A stretch of DNA of 64,000 bases. It comes from Fragilaria radians (taxonomy: Eukaryota > Bacillariophyta > Fragilariophyceae > Fragilariales > Fragilariaceae). The translations under genes were made by a program, and so were the position numbers. The stretch covers positions 346,616 through 410,615 of the forward strand of contig CAAAJI010000013.1 in assembly GCA_900642245.1 (NCBI GenBank). The letters are read 5' to 3'. The notes beneath the pieces are model-generated. The model ran no database searches. It was not told where the DNA came from and worked only from the letters and a program-made list of their open reading frames with translations. Shown in pieces: positions 1 to 12,389 of the stretch. Positions within the stretch are counted from its first letter, which is position 1; the number at the start of each line of letters is the position of its first letter.

Positions 1-1298
1 ATCAAGCCCTTTTCATATGCTTGAAGCGCCGATTCCAAGTCACCCATCTCGTAGTGTAGGTTACCTACTTTATTTAAAGTGATTGCAATCTCAGGGTGAT
101 AATCACCAAACGAGTTTCTACCGATGCGTAGAGACTGTTGAAATGATTCCATGGCAGCTTCATATTTCTTCTCTTCGTGCCAAACTTGACCAATGCAGGT
201 CATAACTATTGCCAGATCACGATGGTGTTCACCAAAATATAATTTGGACATGTCAAAAAATTGTTGATATAAATGAACTGCTTGTAATCGCTCACCAATC
301 TGATGAAAGGCTTGTCCCATATTGAAGATTGTAGCTGCAAGATCAATGGATTCCCCCAATATGACACGTCGAATCCGAAAGGCGTTTTGGTATGCATCTA
401 TAGCCTCCGTGTATTCACCACGCTGAAAATGAACTCGCCCTATATTATTGTAGGTAGTCGCAACGTCTGGATGACTCTCTCCAAGTGTGAATTTTCGGAA
501 TCTTAGTGAGAGGGAAAATGCTTCAAGGGCATGCTTTGAATCTTCGAAAGATAAGGTATACTTTACGACACCGATGCAATTCCAACACGCCGCTACTTCT
601 AATGATTCTGGCCCAAAGCAATCAGACGCCAACGACAAGGCGATGTCGTATGACTTTAGTGAGTCGACATGGTCAAGACGAAGATATTGAATATTGGCGA
701 TGGAAAACAAAATTGCTAACATAGTCGTTGCATCACAAACTTGTAATTTTTCAAGGGATTGCAAAGACTGTTGATAGAATGTAGCTGCTTGTTCATACTT
801 GGAACGCAAATGATAAGTTCGTCCCAAATTGTACAGAATAATTGCATCGAAGTTTCGAGAAGTGTCAAATAATCGAAGACCATCACCGAAAAATTCAAAT
901 CCCTCGTCATAATCTGATCGAGATCTATAAAGCCTATTCATTCCTTCATTATGATTATTCGAAGATAATGAAATTAAAGACGATACAGGCCCTGTGGCTT
1001 CGTTTTCCGATGATCTCTGTGGAGGGGACTTTTGAACGATTTGTTCTGACGCGCGCAAAGCTGCCTCAAATGCCTTCTTAGCAGCAGAATAGTGTTTATT
1101 TTCCATCAGCCATACTCCTTCATTGTTGAGCGAAGCAGCGACATAAATTGAGTCGAAATTTGCGACTGTCTGAGGTTCAGCGGGGTAACGAATAGAATCT
1201 ACGGTAGATGTAGAGGAGAAAGATGAAGCGGAAGTCACAGTGCAATCGGAATTTATTGCTTTACGATGCCACCACATCATAGATCCAATGTTTGACAT
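1..1298 (-). CDS. TPR-repeat protein, kinesin-light-chain-like (partial, runs off left edge)
   Basis: An uninterrupted reading frame of about 432 codons enters from the window edge, so only the N-terminal part is visible. The ATG at 1298 is the first in frame after an upstream stop (TGA in the frame just before it). Residues 1-45 are Ser/Thr-rich and low in complexity. A first helical repeat lies near residues 50-85. From about residue 151 to the edge there are tandem TPR units of the 40-42-residue kinesin-light-chain type, with repeated patterns such as GESHPDVATTYNNIGRVHF and GDYHPEIAITLNKVGNLHY. Such TPR arrays are protein-binding scaffolds. Diatom genomes encode many proteins of this sort and their partners are mostly unknown. 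I see no kinesin-specific or catalytic domain in the visible part. The family is clear but the function is open. Confidence 0.88.
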   Translation of the reverse strand, partial: MSNIGSMMWWHRKAINSDCTVTSASSFSSTSTVDSIRYPAEPQTVANFDSIYVAASLNNEGVWLMENKHYSAAKKAFEAALRASEQIVQKSPPQRSSENEATGPVSSLISLSSNNHNEGMNRLYRSRSDYDEGFEFFGDGLRLFDTSRNFDAIILYNLGRTYHLRSKYEQAATFYQQSLQSLEKLQVCDATTMLAILFSIANIQYLRLDHVDSLKSYDIALSLASDCFGPESLEVAACWNCIGVVKYTLSFEDSKHALEAFSLSLRFRKFTLGESHPDVATTYNNIGRVHFQRGEYTEAIDAYQNAFRIRRVILGESIDLAATIFNMGQAFHQIGERLQAVHLYQQFFDMSKLYFGEHHRDLAIVMTCIGQVWHEEKKYEAAMESFQQSLRIGRNSFGDYHPEIAITLNKVGNLHYEMGDLESALQAYEKGL

Positions 1299-4200
1299 TG
1301 GAAAAGAAGAGAAGGTTCGTGATGAAAAGAATCCAAGTGTTCAAGGGGTAGATTGAAATCTAATTGCGTTACGTCTCCTGAAGGGCACCAATTACTTCAT
1401 ACAAGAACACTAGTCGGAGAAAGGACTTCTCGTATGGAGGACAAAATTCTTATTGAACTTTCAAATACAACTTCTTATAAAAACACTGAATCACGTACAT
1501 CTCTTTTACTAAATTCGGTAAGTCTCAAAAGACGTATCGAGTCACGATCTATGATTTGTAAATCCTTTTACATAGGAAGCCTTCGCTTTTTGACTTGAAC
1601 TCTTCATTTATGTCGATTTCATCTTACCGCAAAAAAAGACTTTAACCAATGATGATGATTATGTTATCAACCTTAAAAGCAAAATTCCCTCGATGTCGCA
1701 TTGACATAAAAAAACAGATGATCGATATGGAGGGCATAATCCACAACAGCACCATTGGATTTAGGAGGGCATAGTAAGTAATCGGTAAGACGTCCTCATG
1801 TAGCTGTCAGCCCAAATTTATTGCATAAAAACACTTTCCTTAAGGAAAAGAATTTGCTGTGCCCTATCCAATGCCTTCAACCTGCAGTTTCGTTCCTTTG
1901 AAAAGTGATGAACAATCAGATGTCAGAAACGGATAGTTGCAAGAAACCAAGAAGTGTCATTACTATTTACTCAGGATCTTTGATCTACCATAAAGTATTC
2001 CGAGAAGTGATGAAAAAAATGAATTGGATTTTTAACCTAATTCATTATGAATTGAAATGAAAAGACAATAAAAAGTTACCCCAGACTTAGCAAGGAGGTG
2101 TGTGTACTATATCCACTTGACACATATTTAAGTTACTGAATCTTGCCTCTAGAAGTGTGAATAAGTTACTTGCTTGAAGAACAAAGATTCACACTTAGTT
2201 ATTCCCTATCAAAAAATGAATATTCGAATATTCTGGAATAGGACAGACGTACACGAGGCAGCAAGCGTATGCTCTATATCAGCATCCATTACTATTTTGT
2301 GAGCGATACTATTCATAATTGTGAGGCATCACTGATATGTTGTCCCCAACCAAAAAGATGATTGTAGATTTCTTGACAAAGGCATTATAGAGAATGTCGC
2401 TCATACAATTTTGAAAACTCATGACGATCATTGATTCAAATAGAATGGACATAGTGTGTTGAATAGTAGTAGTGATATTTCAGGTCAGGGAAATAACAGG
2501 GATGGTAGGTGAATGACAAAGATACAACCACTGTTTGTAGGAGAGTTAGGTATGTACCTTAAAAGATAATGCAAAATCAAATTTGGAAGCCAATAAGAAA
2601 GAAATGCATATAGACCTTCATCTATTGGTTTCTCTGGAAAGGATGATATTTTAAAATTATGTTGGCTTCTAAATCACGAAATATATCCCCAACACTAGCT
2701 ATCTCTAAGTTAAGCAAGGTAAAACGTGCCGTGAAAGCGGAGTAAAATTGGATAGAAATAACATGAGTGGGTTCTAAAAAAAGATATGGTAACAAAGCGG
2801 AAGATTACGCGCATCGGGGTGGAAGCCCAGTGATACATTCTGAGCTTAGCTGAATTTGTGGATGTCTTGATTCCCACAACAAATACGAGTAATGATCTGA
2901 TAAATCCGTTTATTCAATAACTTATGTGGCTGTATACTTTTCTAAACTTGTTTCGGAAATATCTCTCATTCGTTTCTTTATACAAAGTTGTCTAAAGGGT
3001 CTTGATCGGAAATAAAATTAAAATGTCTCCTTTATATAGTGTTTGTGATGCCTGACTCATTTCTTGCAATATCTCGTGAAAGGTGTTTATCGTGCTTTGT
3101 ATTTTGCTTCTTGGTCTACTAGAATGTTGAACATCACTTCTAAAGGATATGGTTAAGAATACCAGAAGCGCAAAAAAGAGGAAAACTGCAGATAAACCTT
3201 ATAATTGCCAGAGGTTTTGCATTTTCCTTGTGAACTTTAAGTCTCGCGTTTATGCTGCTTGATTGCAACAGGCTATTCCTAATGGCTATCAAATGAATCA
3301 TTATCAGTTGAGGGACAACGAGCCACTATTTGCAGGTGGATATGGGATAAAGAAACACTTAAGGCTATGTTATTGAATGGAAACGATCAGAGCTGAATTT
3401 TCCCTATATGAGCACTTTGGATAATTATGCTGTGCTTGTTTGGGAATGCCTTTTCAATTGAACGGTCACAAAAAAACGTGTACAAGCTGCTGGCAAGAAA
3501 TTCACCTCTGGTAAAATCATCATGTTACATCGGTGACTAGATTTCATGGGCAATTGCCCGTCAGTTTATGTGTTAACAAGTCTAAATATGATTATGATTA
3601 GTAGACGGTAAACAGGGAACTCAATCGAGGACCATCCATATTGAAAAGACTAATACTCTATAGCTCAGGGAGAGATTCCTAAACATTTGTACCATTACGT
3701 AGCTTAAAGGTGAAATAAAATTAAAGATTTAATGAATTAACAAATCAAAAGTGACGAAAACTTCAGCGATAATTTTGCAAAATATGCAGGTAATCTTCTA
3801 GCATGCCATTATCGTGCAAAGAAATAGTTGTTTCGCGTTTCGCAGATTGGCAAATGAATTGGTAAGCTTACTTTTAGGCATTTTCCGGTATATTCAATTT
3901 AGAAATTTAGGGAATATGCTTATTTGATTGATGTCAGGTGATTCAAGGATTAGATCTAATAGTGATGGCTGATGAATTGCATTATATGCTTTATGTGAAA
4001 AGAAGTGGAATGGGATATACTTCAGGTATCATGGGAATACTAAGACTACATTCCTCGGATTTTCCTCACAGTATATTTCTCTCTATACGGTTGAAAAATC
4101 CTTTGATTCAGTGATAAATAGCTTTTTTCATAATCATTAAGTGAAGTGTCAGCTTACCTTGCAACTCGATGAGGTCTTCAGTGTTCTAAAGGAAAGCAGA

Positions 4201-6577
4201 TCAAAGGAAAGGGTTGGAAATCAACATACAGGTATTACAAGTATTTTTTTATTGCCACACTTAAGCAGAGAACTGATGTCATTCTGCTTGTTAATTGTAC
4301 CAAGTTTTCAATATGAACGCTTTGTAATGTTCAGTGTTTGATGATGCGAGTTCGTATCAAGGCCTTGGTTCTTTACTCAAGAAATTCGTGACTTACACAA
4401 CCAATGCTGCATTTGTTCGTACATATAAAGTTGTAATTCTGAAATTTACAAATACAAACGGGTAAGATTTCATCAACTTTAAGGATAGTACTCTTCTGAA
4501 AATATAAATTAGTTTTGTTTTCTGTATCACTATCTTCATCCAGTATAAAACTTCCTCGTATACTAAAAGGTACGATATTTTTGAAACTAGGTACCAGGTA
4601 CCGTATATTTTTTTACGTGAGTAAAAATGAGTGAGCAAACCATTGATGATGGAAACCCTAAACTTACGAGATCAAATTCATTTCAACTTTGCAAAGAGGA
4701 TATATTGTTTTCACATCATGGACTATTTTACAAAGGGAAGGCAACCCAACCAAGAGCTTGGAAGTGAATGGAAGGATTAAATTGTAATGAGAAAAGAGAT
4801 TAGAAAACAATGCAAAGTTCTAATGGCCTGAAAGGTAACGACCAAAAAGGAATATAGGAACAAAGAACTTTGAAACATTTAGAAATAGGGGTCCCAGCAC
4901 TTTTGAATTATCAGTTTCATTTATTCGCTAGGGTTGCTCAGATCACTACTGAAAACATCCGCGTGCGCCATTAACTTGCTAAGTGCTTTACAAAAAAGTT
5001 TGACATCCGGAAGAGAAGTGAGATACACCATGGTAAAAATTGATGGGGAGCATATACTCGGATTAATGTGATTTTAGAATCATCAGACTTTAATGTGACC
5101 ATAACGTAGTAACTACCATCTGCAATAATGTTTATATTTCCGGGTGGCATAATTATACCCTTGGGAGGCCAATCAAAAGATGGAGCGCAAATTATATTTC
5201 GCCAGAACACTTTCAAAAAGGGGAATACTTAGCATCAGGTATTTGACCCTTTGGATCACATATTGGCTAAAAGGTTTCAGCAAAACATATTAGCAGATGT
5301 GGAGTCATTAAAGACGAAAAAGATTTTAGAGCTAATTGGAGATGGAGAAGCAGCAACATTTATGATGCTATAGAACTACTTTACCAAGATGAAAAGATTG
5401 CACAAACGTGTTGCACTGGGAAGACATGTTTATATCATTTATGAGAGCAATGGCAATTGTGACGAAGGTGCAATGAAATCATTAATATTTACAAAACTGG
5501 TGCCTAATTTGCGCCGAAAATCCCTGATTAAGCAGAGCTTGTTTTTGGTAAGGAAACGTGGTGGTTACCTTGTTCACCTTTTAAAGAAAATTGTTGCATC
5601 TCAACCAACAAAATACACTTTTTTACAGGGATGTAATAAATCGAATGGTGCAGGTTCCAGTGTTGGGTGCATGCAATGAGGGTGAGATGATATCAACATT
5701 AAGTCAGTTGAGGAAGAGGAGGAGTTGAGAATAATGCCTGGAAGAGTTAGTAGGTTCGAAAATCATTGGATTTGAAATCTGGTGTTAGCAAGTCAAGTCA
5801 CTCAGTTGTCAATTCAGGTAGGTTGGAGGCTATTGATGACAGAAATGAAAGCCGGAGAGCAACTTGACAATCATATAGCAATTTGGACATATGACGAGAG
5901 AATTAAATGGATTCCTTTGAAAACAGCCCAAAGGGGGGGGGGGTAGTAATTAGGAGAGATTGCAATCAAAAACAATGGCAGGCTTCTATGTGTGTGGTGG
6001 ATAGTCCAAGCAATGAAAGTGGTGAGGATGCAGAGCACAGCTCTGCAAGAATGTATTCCATCTCCAAATGCACACAAACAGTCCTCGCTTTATCACCACA
6101 AAGTCTATTTGACTTGTGGCAAGGTTTCATTGAGGGGACTTGAGGAGAAAGCCTGCTAGAGATGCCCTATATTCTAAGCTGGGAGTTTAAGTCTCACCAC
6201 TGCAAGATTTGTGTAATTTGATTTGTGCTCAAACAACAAGCTTGCCAATTCTACAATTGATGCAATTCACAATGTCTAAAGAGAGCAAAGAAGCATTACA
6301 AATACTATAAATGGCTTGAAATATGAGATTTCGAAAATTTCGACGTTGAATGAGTTAAAACATAAAAAGTGTAATTGCATAATCAGCAATGCAACGGTAG
6401 TTTGTTAACAGTAGATGTTTAGGTAGTGTCTGTAGCCGATACATACGACAGGCGTATACCATAAGCTACAGGTTATTTTTTGTTTTCAAGGACCTTCTAT
6501 TTTTGAATATTTGGAGTAACATTGCACTTCGTTCATTCGAGATATGTACGTGCACATCAAGTAATACGCTTGCATCA
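1299..6577. other. Intergenic region without a recognised gene
   Basis: This 5.3-kb AT-rich stretch has only short open frames (the longest about 96 codons near 5389-5679, plus strand) with no recognisable domain and stops close on either side. Parts around 5280-5900 read like broken protein in shifting frames, which fits decayed mobile DNA, but I cannot name the family. An 11-base G run lies at 5933-5943. Confidence 0.6.
5933..5943. repeat. Poly-G homopolymer run
   Basis: Eleven consecutive G residues occur in otherwise AT-rich intergenic DNA. Length is likely to vary between alleles or to be affected by sequencing error. Confidence 0.9.
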
Positions 6578-7981
6578 ATGATATCAGGCAAAGCAAGGCA
6601 ACGACGAGCATCTTCTGGATCAGCTAGGAGCGTTCAACTTCAACCAAAGCTGAAAAAGGTATATAAACATGATTCTTTAACGTTTCTATGGATAATAATT
6701 GGTGCCACTGTTGCCTTTTTGTTCGGTACTCCACTATTCCTTCTCAAAGTGGGGCTTGACGCCAACCGTGCTAGACTTCGAGGCAAACATGAAGACATAA
6801 AAGAAGACGAAACAAAGTACCATGTTGTTTTTAGTACTGATTGCTCAGATTATCATAATTGGCAAAGCTACGTCCTTTTCTATCACGCAGAAAAAATTGG
6901 CCAACCAGGGACAATCACGCGTATTGCATCCGGATGCTCGGCAAAGCAAACGCTAACTATGAGAGATTTCCACTATCATTATGTGGAAAGTATCTCACCT
7001 AGATTTAAAACGCACTTTACCCCAAGTTATTCAGACATCGATGGTGATCACTTCCCGTACTTCAATAAACCATTTGGTTTGAGACATTGGATGGAGCATG
7101 CGTTGGGATTTCCTCATGCTGATGATGACGATGCCGTAATTATTCTAATTGATCCCGACATGATCTTGCTTAGACCCATAACTAGATATTTTCAGAATTC
7201 GACTGATCGATGGAACCATGGCGGGCTCTCAAAAGTTATACATGGCCATCCAGTTGCTCAAAAATACCTATTGTCTCCACAATGGTTACAGTGGAATTTA
7301 ACAGCGCTATTGGGATCGAAAACACCGGCATCACAACTTAATAGGGACGATGCACTTCGTAGCTTTCAGTTGGGGCCTCCATATATTGCCACTGCTCGAG
7401 ATATGTGGAAATTGGCAAAACGATGGACTGAGTTATGTATTGAAGTCAAGAAAGTGTATCCACAGATGCTAGCTGAAATGTATGCGTACATTCTTGCCGC
7501 TGCAGATCTAAATATTGTGCACACAGTGTCTCATTCATTAATGTGGTCAGATCCAAAAGTGCAGTATTCTGAACCTTGGGATTGGGTTGAATCCATGGAC
7601 ACAAATGTGTTGTGTGAGCAAATGCCTAGTAGCATTGCAAACGTACTACATTACTGTCAGCCATTTTCTCTTGGGGATTGGGCTATCTTCAAAACCGATC
7701 TACGAGGCAGAATGCACAAGTGTAATCATCCCCTATTAGCAGAGCCTCCGCGAAACGATATCGTGAATTACGATATGTCTAGCGTACATCCTTTACTTTT
7801 GGACAGAAGCCTTGAAAAGCAGCATGAATGGGCTGAACGAGTCAATAAGAGGGAGGCTTTTATGCTGTGTCATGTGATCAAGAAGTTAAATGAGGCAATG
7901 GAGCATCACCGTAATCACGCCTGTAAAGGGGACTCTGGGAACACTGAAAAATCATTTAGAGCCACCCCTGAAAAATATTAG
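6578..7981 (+). CDS. Type II membrane glycosyltransferase, SERGT1/HPAT-like
   Basis: The product is 467 aa from the first in-frame ATG at 6578; the open frame extends 25 codons upstream without an ATG. One hydrophobic segment at about residues 33-58 follows a basic N-terminus, the pattern of a type II Golgi or ER signal anchor. The lumenal part begins with YHVVFSTDCSDYHNWQSYV and has PFGLRHWMEHA and then an acidic patch leading into DPDMILLRPI (residues about 192-201), a DxD-type metal and nucleotide-sugar site. This order resembles the plant and algal peptidyl-serine galactosyltransferase and hydroxyproline arabinosyltransferase group (GT96/GT95), which modify Hyp-rich secreted proteins. By inference it acts in the Golgi on secreted or wall glycoproteins. 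The D-x-D region looks closer to the serine enzyme. The exact donor and acceptor cannot be read from sequence. It is intronless. Confidence 0.75.
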   Translation: MISGKARQRRASSGSARSVQLQPKLKKVYKHDSLTFLWIIIGATVAFLFGTPLFLLKVGLDANRARLRGKHEDIKEDETKYHVVFSTDCSDYHNWQSYVLFYHAEKIGQPGTITRIASGCSAKQTLTMRDFHYHYVESISPRFKTHFTPSYSDIDGDHFPYFNKPFGLRHWMEHALGFPHADDDDAVIILIDPDMILLRPITRYFQNSTDRWNHGGLSKVIHGHPVAQKYLLSPQWLQWNLTALLGSKTPASQLNRDDALRSFQLGPPYIATARDMWKLAKRWTELCIEVKKVYPQMLAEMYAYILAAADLNIVHTVSHSLMWSDPKVQYSEPWDWVESMDTNVLCEQMPSSIANVLHYCQPFSLGDWAIFKTDLRGRMHKCNHPLLAEPPRNDIVNYDMSSVHPLLLDRSLEKQHEWAERVNKREAFMLCHVIKKLNEAMEHHRNHACKGDSGNTEKSFRATPEKY

Positions 7982-10900
7982 AATGAAGGCTAGATATCCA
8001 AGCCCTCATTACTTATGCCACCTTTTTCACTTCCAAAAATGATTGCAAACATTTCAAGGCAACGATATTTACTGTCGTTCTTTAGATTAGAAATAATGAC
8101 AGGAAGATATGAAATTTATTGATAACTGTTCTGCAGTAATCACGGGTGTCAATTGTGGAGAGATATGTAACCAAATTCACAATAATTAGAATAAAGTTTA
8201 GGTCTATGGGGGAGTCTTGTAACCATGGAAGAGGGAATGTTTTTCGTCTCTTTTTAAAAATTTTCTTCTCCAAAAATAGAGTGAGAGTGCCAATAGTATC
8301 ATTGAATGAATCATGCATGCAGTAGGTTGCTTGGTTCACTGCCTTGACATTTTCAATCCAATCCACTGCAATTTGCGGTCAGCGTTCACACAAAAATAGT
8401 CAAGTAAAGTAGAGCATTTTCATCCATAAGCTATATTGTGCCTGGTTATATGTTTCCTAGTACTGTGATTTCATCCAAATCTTGAAGATGGTCATATCCA
8501 AAGGCAAGAGAGAAAATGGAAAAAAATTCAAATCAGCAACAGCTATACTCAAATGAACTGTGGGGAAAGGAGTTAGCATTCCCTTTTATCATACCTTTAT
8601 TTTAAGCGTCAAGTAAGAAAATAATTAAAGTAATTGTCCACTCATCTGATATCCTCATGTGAGTGTTCAATTGGATCTTTTCCTCCTTCAATCTTTATAG
8701 GGCATCGATTATTTGTTTCCCTTCTTTTCCTTTTTGGATTCAGTGTTGGATATCATTTGTACATTTTCTTGGACACGTCTACAATGGGGGAGTTTATTGA
8801 AATGATTACTTTATGCCCTATGTTGAGTGGATTGAATTTGACATATTGATTTACTTTAGACTATTTCTAAAGTTGGATCTTGTTACCATATAAATGGTTG
8901 GAATAAAGCATGATTAAATGAATTTGAACCGTAGCAATTTCTCTTTAATTTCTATTCTGTTCCTGGAATGTATTTACATACGTTCGACTTTAAGAGACAT
9001 ATAACAGAACATTATTAATTCGTGAAGAGAAAAATAGGAATGAAACTGACATGTTTGAGAGAAGCAAGTTTTAAATAAATTAAACTTCTTTCATTATCAC
9101 AATAATTTAAATAGTTTTCACCTTGGCTAGAGCTGTCACAACATACTTCGAAGGATAAAGACCAAACATAGCGTAAGAATTTGTCAAGGAAGCATACTTA
9201 AGCGAGAGACATTCAAGAGAGAAAAGTACATTGCTATATAAGTAAGCGTAAAACAACAGTGATGGAAAAAGCTTTTGATCGAGGTGGCATTGCCAACACA
9301 TGATGGTGATGCAAAGAATTTTGTAAGCTGGAAGAAAAAAAGTATGTTCTATGTGACAATGAATTAATTCAAGGATTTTCTGAAGGAAACAAGAGACAAG
9401 AACTTACCAATGCAGGTTAGAGCAGATGATGAAGAATGAACAAAGAACAACAATTGCAGCAATCAAAAAGAACGAAGTGACTATAACACGCTACTCCATG
9501 GCATTCACCACCGATAATACAATGAACTTGATTTGGAGAAGCACATCTGGTTGTTAAAGAGCTAATGAAAAATATCCTCCCTTCGATACTATCTCCAGGA
9601 CTGTTGAATGAGAGAAAGCGTTAACAAACAGAAGACTTAATATTTTCCTATACATAACTTTGAATCCTACATGTATTCGATTAAGAACTAAATTCGGATA
9701 CAATTGCTCGAAACGAAAAAACTTTTCCTATCAATACATGGATGGGGTGAAGAGGCAGGTGTTTGAATAATGCATAAATACATCCATCATAGAAGAGCCA
9801 ATCCATTAAAATTTTAAAAACATTCATAATAGAATAGCCAATTGACTCGGTTTTGATCATGACACTGCTGGCAAGAAAACAATGTCAATATTTAATGATT
9901 TCCTGTCGTAGATCATCCAAGTGATTCTGTCGTCGCGCTGGAAATTCATGAAGTGATCCAAGATGCATTCGCTACTTATTCGTATGAATCAGGATTTCAG
10001 TGAAGGGAACTAGTTGTGTACATTGGTTCAAGAAATCACAGGCATACAATAAAGCAACAAAGGATCCTAGATGAGGGAAAGGATAAAGTAAAACATACCA
10101 CTATGCTTTACAGGATGCTATTATCAATTTTAACATTGTTAATGAATTTCTAACTAGTCAGAACCCTTGAGAGCTTTCCTTTGGGCTCAAGGTGCTCCTG
10201 CTTGGAATCCTTCAATATTCTCTGATTATTCCTTATGAACTCAACCAAGCAGTCATAAACTATAAAAAGCTTAGTTCCAATTGAAAGAGGATGTATAACG
10301 ATTGAATCCTCTGATTTCAAGTGAATGTAATTTGTCAGTCAGTAGGAATGACTTTTACAAATTTGAGAGTTATGCAATCATCTGTAACAGTGCCTACAAG
10401 TGACTCAAAAGGCAATTGGACTATTAGATTATCAGTCTATTTTATATTTCAATCGCACACGACAATCCTGCGAATACTTAGTAAGGTAAAACTGCACTCC
10501 ATTTCTCACCACGACATCATCTCTACAGTCTTGTTCGCAAGTTAATGCATAAAAGGCCAAGTGAATTATTTCAAGATATACGTAAATGTCATGCGCTATG
10601 TCAACTGAGATTTATATTCCTATGTAAGCATTCAGTTGGATGATTTCAATTACTTTGTATGTTGAAGAAATGAAATCTTTCCTGTTTTCTTGACGGAAAA
10701 AAGGGATACTAGATGATTCTTGACAATTGACTGCATGCTGAACTCTATATCCCCTGACTGATTCAATGAACCTCTCAATCCTAAGCAAAAGGAAAAGTGA
10801 GTGAGAGCCTTTACTTGATCACAATTTTATGATCAAATTTATGAAGGAGGATTAAAACTCTACAATATAGCCCTGGGCTAAAGTTTTTTACTTTTTCGCC

Positions 10901-11279
10901 TATGCCTATGATATTGCCCGACTCAAAGTCATTGGAAAAGACTAACTCCGATGAACATTCTTAAGAATTAAGTACGCTGTTGGCGTTCAAACTAGTTCTT
11001 TTAAACCTTCGAAAAAGTCTATTTCCTTGGCACTTTTATCTTTATCTTCCTTTGTGAAGTTTAGTCAACAAAACTTTTTTTGTAATGTAACTCGATTTCG
11101 CAAAACCCCTATGGAACTTAATTTATATCAAACAACAATGGAATGTCACAAGCTTGTGGAAGGCTCAAATTCTTCATATGCCTTGGCGCCAACTTTTCTT
11201 ATCATGCAGTTCTTTATTTGCTTTCATATTATTCTATTGACGTACTTTACATCGTCAGCAGTAATCTATTTTGCAGCAA
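7982..11279. other. Intergenic region with decayed retroelement sequence
   Basis: No intact gene is visible in 3.3 kb. A copia gag remnant lies at about 9420-9660 (separate entry), and further protein-like scraps in broken frames follow to about 10050, for example VVALEIHEVIQDAFATYSY on the plus strand near 9930. The remaining open frames are short and lack ATG starts or recognisable motifs. Confidence 0.6.
9420..9660 (+). pseudogene. Ty1/copia gag remnant
   Basis: Plus-strand frames read SMAFTTDNTMNLIW, then after a frameshift EAHLVVKELMK, then after another shift PPFDTISR. These fit, in order and spacing, the conserved block of copia gag polyproteins (aFT...MnLIw...LA-lVv-eLm-Ky-P-DtvSRve). 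At least two frameshifts and a stop break the frame, so it is a dead fragment. No flanking LTR is visible here. Confidence 0.6.
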
Positions 11280-12389
11280 ATGTTCATCGCTAATCGAGAG
11301 GCGTTGCTTGCTTTTTTTGCAGCGTATTTTACCTTTGCGACCTTATACGTTGCATCAAAAAACGAATTCCAAAAAGGTTTAGAATTCAACAGTGCCATCG
11401 ACCGGCGATATCTATTGTCCTTTACTGCCGACATTTCATCAAATATGCCAAATCGCTCAGTAACCTTTCACTCGTACTCATATACTCCTAAAGAACGTCG
11501 TCAGTTAGATTTCCTTGTTGTCGGCTTTCCAAAATGCGGTACCACGACGATGCTGAAAATCCTTTCAAGCCATGCAGAGACTGACATTCCTAAGACAGAG
11601 AAGTGTATGGCGCTTAATTCTAAGTTCTCTGACTCAGTTGCTCTTAATCGCCTTGACGAAGTGGTAGGCGAACTAAGTTCAAATAAACACATTAAGCGCG
11701 GCATCAAGTGCCCTTCTGGGATAAAAAGTTATCTCAGCTTAGAAAGATTGCAGAGGCACTCCCCACATGCAAGATTGATAGTAGGTGTTCGTCACCCAAT
11801 TTTATTCTTTCAAAGTTATTTTAATTATCGTGTGACAGAAGTACACCAACGAAATTTAAGTGAAAAGATTCCACCACCGGAATCCTTGATTGGTGAAAAA
11901 TCGTGGAAGGATGTAAGCACAGATTCTGCTCGATATGACCTTTTCCTAAAGCAACTAGGAAAGACCAATCTGACAGTATATCAATTTGGGGATTTCATAG
12001 GAAGATCCCATATGGGAGTGCGACCAAATACAATAAAGGTATTCTTGTATTCTCTAGATCAAATAGAGGACAAGGACGATACTCGTTCGTCCTCATTCCG
12101 TTCAGAAATTCAAAGCTTTCTACAGCTTAAAGCACCAATATCGCCATTCACTCACGAAAATAAAAACCAATTTGTTGGAAGAAAGGGCTATCCTGAAACT
12201 ATTAACATCTGTGAATCGCGGTTTTCAGAACTTCGCAACATTTTAACCAGACACGGATCTATGACAGAAAAATGGGTAACGAGAGAGTTTATGAAGTCTA
12301 ATGAAGTTTTCGTTGCCAATAGGGATCATTTTCTCTCGACGATTCAGGGGTGGTCTACTGATCCTTGTATAGATTCCAAAAATGTTTAG
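11280..12389 (+). CDS. Membrane-anchored sulfotransferase
   Basis: The product is 369 aa from the ATG at 11280. The N-terminus (residues about 7-24) is a hydrophobic signal anchor, so the protein is predicted to be a type II Golgi membrane enzyme. The sulfate donor site is plain: DFLVVGFPKCGTTTM at about residues 76-90 is the 5'-phosphosulfate-binding loop of PAPS-dependent sulfotransferases, and RLIVGVRHPILFFQSYFNYR at about residues 165-184 is the 3'-phosphate-binding motif with its Arg and Ser. It should transfer sulfate from PAPS to a hydroxyl of a sugar or protein. The acceptor is unknown; sulfated polysaccharides are usual in diatom mucilage, so a glycan is plausible. Length fits Golgi sulfotransferases. 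The closest upstream gene (6578-7981) is also a secretory-pathway modifying enzyme, but 3.3 kb separates them. Confidence 0.82.
   Translation: MFIANREALLAFFAAYFTFATLYVASKNEFQKGLEFNSAIDRRYLLSFTADISSNMPNRSVTFHSYSYTPKERRQLDFLVVGFPKCGTTTMLKILSSHAETDIPKTEKCMALNSKFSDSVALNRLDEVVGELSSNKHIKRGIKCPSGIKSYLSLERLQRHSPHARLIVGVRHPILFFQSYFNYRVTEVHQRNLSEKIPPPESLIGEKSWKDVSTDSARYDLFLKQLGKTNLTVYQFGDFIGRSHMGVRPNTIKVFLYSLDQIEDKDDTRSSSFRSEIQSFLQLKAPISPFTHENKNQFVGRKGYPETINICESRFSELRNILTRHGSMTEKWVTREFMKSNEVFVANRDHFLSTIQGWSTDPCIDSKNV

Noticed and set aside
5389..5679. 96-codon open frame, plus strand
   Set aside because: No recognisable motif, no support from neighbouring exons; surrounding DNA looks like decayed repeats.
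8082..8366. 94-codon open frame, minus strand
   Set aside because: Begins with a non-ATG codon and has no motif or conserved look.
11027..11293. Hydrophobic 88-codon frame overlapping the sulfotransferase start
   Set aside because: Non-ATG start, overlaps the clear signal anchor of the sulfotransferase in another frame, no splice logic linking the two.
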